Origin: Ditylenchus dipsaci
Taxonomy: Eukaryota > Nematoda > Chromadorea > Rhabditida > Anguinidae
Reading direction: 5' to 3'
Assembly (NCBI GenBank): GCA_004194705.1
Contig: SADC01000406.1
Span: forward strand, 45,128 to 109,127
Length of the DNA: 64,000 nucleotides
Shown here: piece after piece, positions 59,057 to 64,000 of the stretch
Layout of the letters: the number at the start of each line of letters is the position of its first letter
Position numbering within the stretch: position 1 is the stretch's first letter
Translations under genes and position numbers: made by a program
Notes under the pieces: model-generated
What the model saw: only the letters and a program-made list of their open reading frames with translations
Told to the model about the DNA's origin: nothing
The model's database searches: none

Positions 59057-62000
59057 TCACACATCTTGTCGAGAATAAATGACTCTTGTGTGTTCCAAGT
59101 AGCCAAGTTTGGGGTGAGTTGCAGTCCTAAATAAGTTAGTCAGTTAGATGATCTATTTTCGATGCTTTTTACCTCATTTCTAAGATTTGCTCCATGTATG
59201 TGTCATCATGTTTGATAAAAGTCCTTCTTAACTAAAGTAGACTATTTAGTTGGTAGGGGCAAAATCCATATTATCAATCAAAAAAACTGACATCTTCAAC
59301 AGGCAAGTCCTGGAAAAGGATATTCTTCCAATATCCTTCAAAGTTAGCATCAACTTGTTGTATTTGACTTCTCCCACTTCGTAGGTTGTAAACCCTATAT
59401 AAATAAAAAAAACTTTGGGTTGTCTACATAAGTTTATGGCTTCACTTTTTTTTCACAAAACTGCTTGTCTCCGAAGCAAGTTTATTACAGAAATCAAAGT
59501 TGTGATAGAGTTTTTTTAAATAAATTATTTGCATTTCGGCCATATTACGTTGCTAGGATGAACGGCTTCTTACATAAGGTTCCTTATGGTATTTTTTCTC
59601 GTTTTTTGATTGGAATTTTGAGACAGTTTAAAACACTACTTATAAATTTTAGTTTTTTTGACGGCATTTTTCATTATTTTTTTGGCGACAAATATACTTT
59701 TTTGGCGCAAATTCACTTTTTATGGGTCCGAAATACTTTTTGTGGGACAGATGAGCTTACGGGACAATGCAATCTATTTCTCGACAGTTTTTGACTCTAG
59801 AAATCAGTAAATTTAATAAAAAAAATAAGATGTGCGCATAGCGGGATGAAAACTGTCGATTTAGGGCGATGCGTTTATAAAGTGTAACCCCCCCCCCTCC
59901 CCCCCTCCATCGAGTGCTTCTAAATGGTAGAATTCAGATTCTGAGAGATTGAGCAAATCGAAAAGGGATTTTGATGCTCGCAATCGAATTTTCGCAATAA
60001 GTTTACTCCCCCTTCAATAAACTCCCAAAAAAATCAACTTGGCCATTTCAGGGTGGGTTTCTGAGCAAACCAAGTCCTTTTCTGACCATAAAATTTGAAT
60101 TTCGCGAATTTCAAACTTACCGTTGTTTCCCGTAGTCATGAGAGTGGCATTCCCATTGGTCTCTACGGTCAGGAACCCCACTCGTCGTGGAAATGATCTT
60201 TGGTAGAGTGAGACCAGGCTCTGGCACTGAAAACCTATTTGGCTCCTTTTTTTTATTACAAATTTTGACTGTTGTTTTACGTGAAATTGAGGAATTGAGC
60301 AGTAGTGGTTTTTGCCTTAGGAGCTTCAGCGATGATCTTCAATAAAGTTTGTAAGTTTGTTAAGTTTGCTTTAAAATCCGAATGTTACCAGCTCTTCTCC
60401 TGAATTGAAAAAAAAACAGTTTGTCTTGTTTGATATTCGGATTAAAAATACCATATGTCATTGTAGGGACTGTAGGCCAGAAGACTTTTCCAGAAAATTC
60501 TGAAATAATATTTTCCTGAAACAATTTTCAAATACGAAATTCGAAAATTCAAATGAAGCCGATTTCAAAATTTTTTTTTGGCTACGTGAACACCTTTGAT
60601 CCGAACTCGAATTTGAACTGGAACACGAACACGACCTTGAACTCGAAGTACGTGAACAAGCCATAATCAAAAAGCTGGAAACACTAGTTGTTTTTTTCTT
60701 ATTTAACGTTGTTGACAGTCGTAATTTCCAAATTTAAAAAAATCTTGATTTTTTTGTGCTTTTCAGGACTCTATTTCCACGGTGGTCGGGCCGGGCCGGG
60801 CCTAAAGCCGAGGCGGGCCGGGCCGGCCCGCCTCGGCCCGCCCAATAAAAATTTTTCAAAATCCCGCCTCTTCAAAATCCCCTCTTTTCAAAATCCCAAT
60901 ATTTTCAATATCCCGCAATTTTCAATCGTTTCCAACTTTTTTTTCTTACTCATCTCCAATCCTACTTCGGAAGCTAGAGCAGACGATGAAACACTACGCA
61001 AGACCCCATCACAACGAAGAGGAGGATTCTGGAGAGCCTTCGGGGAGCCTTCAAGCCCAAGGACAACGATGACCTCTTTTAGACGGTGAAGTATGACCAA
61101 GACGGGAATGCGGAGAAGGCTGAAGTTACAAAATTTTTGGCATGCAAGCAATGCAGGATGCTTTTGGAGAACACTCACGGCGGTCATATTTCGTAAGTTC
61201 GCATTTTTCATATTGAATAATTAATGTTAAATATATTTAGTAGGCATCGATCTACCCATATCAATCAGCCTGAGGCGACGAACCTAAAGAACTTGCTCTC
61301 TTTCTATGCTCGCAACCGGCCCACTTCGGCAGAAATCCAGAAAATGAATGAAATTTGTATGACTTTTTTTTCTGTCCCCCACATCGATTAAGAGCCGGGC
61401 TTTGCGGGCCAGCCCGGGCCGGGCCGGGCTGGGCTTCACTCTTGAAATTTCCCGCGGGCCGGGCTCAAGAAAACATTCGGCGGGCCGGGCCTTAAAATTT
61501 TCGGCCCGTGCACATGTCTGAGCGTTAGTTCTTTTTTTCCACTTTTTGGCGTTCTGCCCTAGTTCTTTTTTAGCCACTTACTCGGTCCTTATTTTTTAAC
61601 TTAGTCTTAGGCTCAGGGTAGGCCAGCGCACGTTAGCCGGGACTGAAAAATGTCTTGCGCACTACAAAATGGCTTGAAAAATAAAGCCTAAGTGGATAAA
61701 ACAGAACATAGGGCAGAACGCCAAAAAGTGGAAAAAGGGCCTAAAGGCTACGACCCCCAAATAGGCATCGAAAAAAGTTCGTTTTATCGAAGGCTCGTTA
61801 TATCGAGGTTTGACTGTAGTGGCTCTATACGCCCACACCAATAAAATATGCCTTGGTTCCCCGGTTGTAAAATAAACTTGAGGGATCAAGCAAATTATTT
61901 TTAAAATTTCTATACGAAAAGATTTGTTTGCATTGAAATAATTGAATAGAGTATATAAATGGTTTTTGATATTGTTAGAAGAAAAAATTGCAGAACACCA

Positions 62001-62298
62001 ACTGGGGGACTAAGGCACATTCTTTAGGATGGGCGCGAATGCGTATAGGGCTCTATTAGTTATATTTTGTCATTTTCAGGATAGCTTTTGTTAGAGAAAA
62101 TTCGATAATTTACTTTAATTATACAACTTTCGAGCAAAAAAAACTACCTGATCTCCATTTGCCAACAATCCAGGCCAACTTGCTGTTTTCTTTTGTCAAT
62201 TCCGAGTCAGCTATTTCAATAAATACAAATACTAATAAAATCAAAGCAAATATTTTCGACAAATAACTCTTGGGCAAAATATTCATATGCAAAGGCAT
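59057..62298 (-). CDS. Secreted nitrobindin-like heme protein (THAP4 C-terminal domain type)
   Basis: Nitrobindins are small ten-stranded beta-barrels that bind ferric heme and NO. Exons: 62148-62298, 60281-60399, 60121-60226, 59292-59394, 59173-59231, 59057-59126; about 203 aa. Exon 1 encodes an N-terminal signal sequence (IFALILLVFVFIEIADS) followed by the family opening LAWIVGKWRS. Later landmarks: GEELVTF, QFLNFTARAWSHSTKDHFHD, GFLTVETNGNATLMTTGNNG, YEVGEVKYNKLMLTLKDIGR, ISFSR, LPVED and, at the end, HTRVIYSRQDV. The His in YLEHTRVIY falls where nitrobindins have the proximal heme ligand. Missing bases: one at 60180-60183, one at 59309-59310, and two near 60373-60380; with these 612 nt translate cleanly. 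The weakest part is exon 2. Targeting to the secretory path is unusual because characterised nitrobindins are intracellular. Confidence 0.82.
60770..61515 (+). mobile_element. hAT-like element with GC-rich ends and BED-finger exon
   Basis: Lies in intron 1 of the nitrobindin gene. Left end rich in GGTCGGGCCGGGCCGGGCC, right end in GGCGGGCCGGGCC...GGCCCGTGC. Inside, plus strand, about 61085-61195 and after a small intron 61244-61355, reads FLACKQCRMLLEN, HGGHIS, RHRSTH, NLLSFYARNRPTSAEIQKM: a BED zinc finger (CxxC...HxxxH) with the linker usual before a hAT transposase. The catalytic part is missing, so it is a remnant. Confidence 0.6.
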
Positions 62299-62839
62299 GG
62301 TATCTATCGATCACCCGAAAACAAATAAAGCTACCAATTATGCAAGCAAAATCATGTAGACAATCCCCCAGATCAAGCAGAGAAGAGAGAATATCAAGAA
62401 GTGGTCTAAGCAAATCAGGTACACAGAAAGAAGAAGTCAGCAGAAAAATGGGCAGGCATGCAAGCGAAATGTTTACTGGAAGCCGTGTAGGAAAAAGAGC
62501 ACAAATATATCTCTGCACTCCCACACATGCACAGCGTAAAGGATGGAGGAGGTCTCTGTTGTTCTTTCTTATATCTTCTCTAGGTTTTATATACAACGTT
62601 GCTTTTTTAGCTAGATGACCAGTAGGCAACAACATCCATTGTTGTCTGCAAATTGTCTGTCGCAAGATGCATTATAATTAGCTGGTTATGATCTATTTTT
62701 TAAAAAAGCTCTATACCTGTTTGTGTAAAGGAAAAAAGTTGCTATTAAAAAGGGCATGCCCGTGCCTCACACGGAAAGAAGGCGGGGACCAGCAGTTCTT
62801 TTCTTTCTCAATGAAGTTTTACAACCGCATCCGAGGGCG

Positions 62840-63025
62840 CAGTCAGGCGGGGGGGGGGGGCGGCGGTGTGTTGAGGTTTAGTGTTGCGGATCACATGCCC
62901 CCGTCATATTTTTCGACCACGATATAGGTGAAATGGCCTCGAAAATTCGAAAACCATGTAGTTAATTGGTTTAAAAATGGCCTGGTGCCCCCTCCATCAG
63001 AAATTCTTGCGTACACCACTGTTCT
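62840..63025. mobile_element. hAT-like MITE, damaged left end
   Basis: The right half (GGCCTGGTGCCCCCTCCATC, then AGAAATTCTTGCGTACACCACTG) and the internal GGTGAAATGGCCTCGAAAATT match the intact copy at 40251-40439. The left end is altered and no target duplication is visible. Confidence 0.55.
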
Positions 63026-63397
63026 TATCTAAATTTTTTGAGTTTTCTGCATAGTTTTTGAAAGTACAAGGCGGCGAAAATTTTTTTAAAGTTTTAAAAT
63101 GGCAGTAACTTTATCTTTTTCCAACGTTTCTGCGAGTTTTGGCGCATTTTCCACTTATTTAAAAATCATGTTTAAATGACTCTTAGGTAGCTTTTATGTG
63201 CTTAAAACGATAAGAAAGTTATTTTGTCACACTTTTCCACAAAAAACTCGATTTTTTGAAAAAATTATCAAAAAAAAATATTAACAAACCATCTTCAGCA
63301 TGCCCGAGTTAGTCCAAAATACAGGTTTTAAAACACAAAATGTAAAAAGAATTTTGATCCAAGTGGACGACCACTTGGTTATGTTGGTACAGTCAAC

Positions 63398-63514
63398 CCT
63401 TGATATAGTGGTCCCCTTGGGGCCGGCCGCAGGGGCCACTATATCGAGGGGCCACTATATCGAGTTTTTCTTGACGAAATTCTCATAGGGGCCACTATAT
63501 CGAGGGTTGACTTT
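63398..63514. mobile_element. CAGTCAACCCTTGATATAGTGG MITE
   Basis: ACAGTCAACCCTTGATATAG to ATATCGAGGGTTGACT, with four copies of GGGGCCACTATATCGAG. It lies between the nitrobindin gene and the transposase fragment; a further GGGGCCGTTATATCGAAGGTTCAC at 63591 may be the right end of the transposase-bearing copy. Confidence 0.6.
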
Positions 63515-63686
63515 TTTAACTGTCAGCTACTGAAGGGATAAATTTATTCAATACCTTAATACCTTACCTCAATACTTCAAAACTTGAAAGGGGCCGTTAT
63601 ATCGAAGGTTCACTTCAGACAGGACGAAATTCAAGCAAGAAGCTTTTTTTCAAACAACAATAACAATTTAACTCAGCAAACAATTA

Positions 63687-64000
63687 TTAACGGTTAGACG
63701 AGAAGAAATTGTTGATTTTTGGCTGCTTTTGCTTCTTTTTCTGCTCATAGTAGAAGTGGTCATCCAGTGCATCGCTAAGACGAAGTATGGCAGGACCTTC
63801 GCTAACCATGGCTTCACTTTCACTGACTTCTCCAGCGCCTTCTTCATTAGTTGCCGAAACTTCTTCAACGATTTCATCAAGCGTGAGAGCACCACCTACA
63901 ACATGAATAATAGGGTTGATAAACATTTTTCTGAACTAACATACATGTTTCCACCAATTCGTCAACGTTTAAGAAATCATCCATGGTAGCCTCAACTTCT
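63687..64000 (-). CDS. Pogo/Tigger-type transposase C-terminus with PIP box (partial)
   Basis: Two exons: from beyond 64000 to 63945, then 63687-63895, with a 49-nt intron. Reads MDDFLNVDELVET, then CGALTLDEIVEEV, an acidic stretch, ILRLSDALDDHFYYEQ and the end KQKQPKINNFFSSNR. The order acidic ILxxV helix, LxALxxLxxYxE, QxxIxxFF is that of Tigger/pogo transposase tails, where the final motif is a PCNA-interacting (PIP) box. The frame is intact here. The catalytic domain would lie to the right of the window. It could instead be a domesticated host gene of the same family. Confidence 0.65.

Larger units (their letters stand above)
62299..63686. other. Intergenic stretch, right end
   Basis: Holds the second hAT-like MITE (62840-63025) and the 63400-63514 element. 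62300-62690 and 63030-63300 contain no feature I can support beyond the presumed nitrobindin 5' flank. Confidence 0.5.

Noticed and set aside
62216..62665. 149-aa minus-strand ORF over the nitrobindin start
   Set aside because: Different frame from the signal-peptide exon 62148-62298, which fits splice phase and the family opening motif.

Overview
This is nuclear DNA of an invertebrate animal. It is AT-rich, with small exons split by GT-AG introns (49 nt to several kb) and very dense DNA-transposon debris. The gene families are metazoan: a fibrinogen-domain protein, an acid phosphatase type 7, a GH18 chitinase with two peritrophin-type CBM14 domains, the ER chaperone HYOU1/Grp170, and a nitrobindin. 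The chitinase with CBM14 points to a bilaterian such as an arthropod or other chitin-using invertebrate; the phylum cannot be fixed from sequence alone. I joined exons by hand using splice sites and codon phase, so five genes read end to end although no single ORF shows them.

Layout: 230-2579 (+) fibrinogen-related gene, both ends missing; 4047-9057 (+) secreted purple acid phosphatase, about 451 aa; 10196-21547 (-) secreted chitinase, about 559 aa in 14 exons; 25873-41880 (-) HYOU1/Grp170, about 1014 aa in 21 exons; 44692-52407 (-) an unrecognised secreted protein of about 1000 aa made of ten tandem ~90-residue repeats that look like divergent ubiquitin-type beta-grasp domains; 59057-62298 (-) a signal-peptide-bearing nitrobindin-like heme protein, about 203 aa; 63687-64000 (-) the C-terminus of a pogo/Tigger-type transposase running off the right edge. 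These are independent housekeeping, secretory or defence-type genes, not an operon-like system; four of the five complete or nearly complete host genes are predicted to enter the secretory pathway, and HYOU1 is itself an ER folding factor.

Introns and intergenic DNA are packed with short inverted-repeat elements: a CCGTATT...AATACGG family tied to pogo-like transposase fragments; a CAGTCAAACCTCGATATA family with pogo/Tigger-type ends; mariner-like and CAGGGTGTTTC hairpins; hAT-like elements, one with a clear 8-bp target duplication; and paired, inverted tRNA-like SINE modules.

Two points stand out. First, the tandem-repeat secreted gene at 44.7-52.4 kb is the best candidate for something undescribed. 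Second, every multi-exon gene except the fibrinogen fragment contains frame breaks of one or two missing bases, mostly in short homopolymers, about 15 in all and never clearly an insertion; phase bookkeeping closes exactly when they are restored. This looks like residual long-read assembly error, not gene decay, and would make automatic annotation shred these genes.
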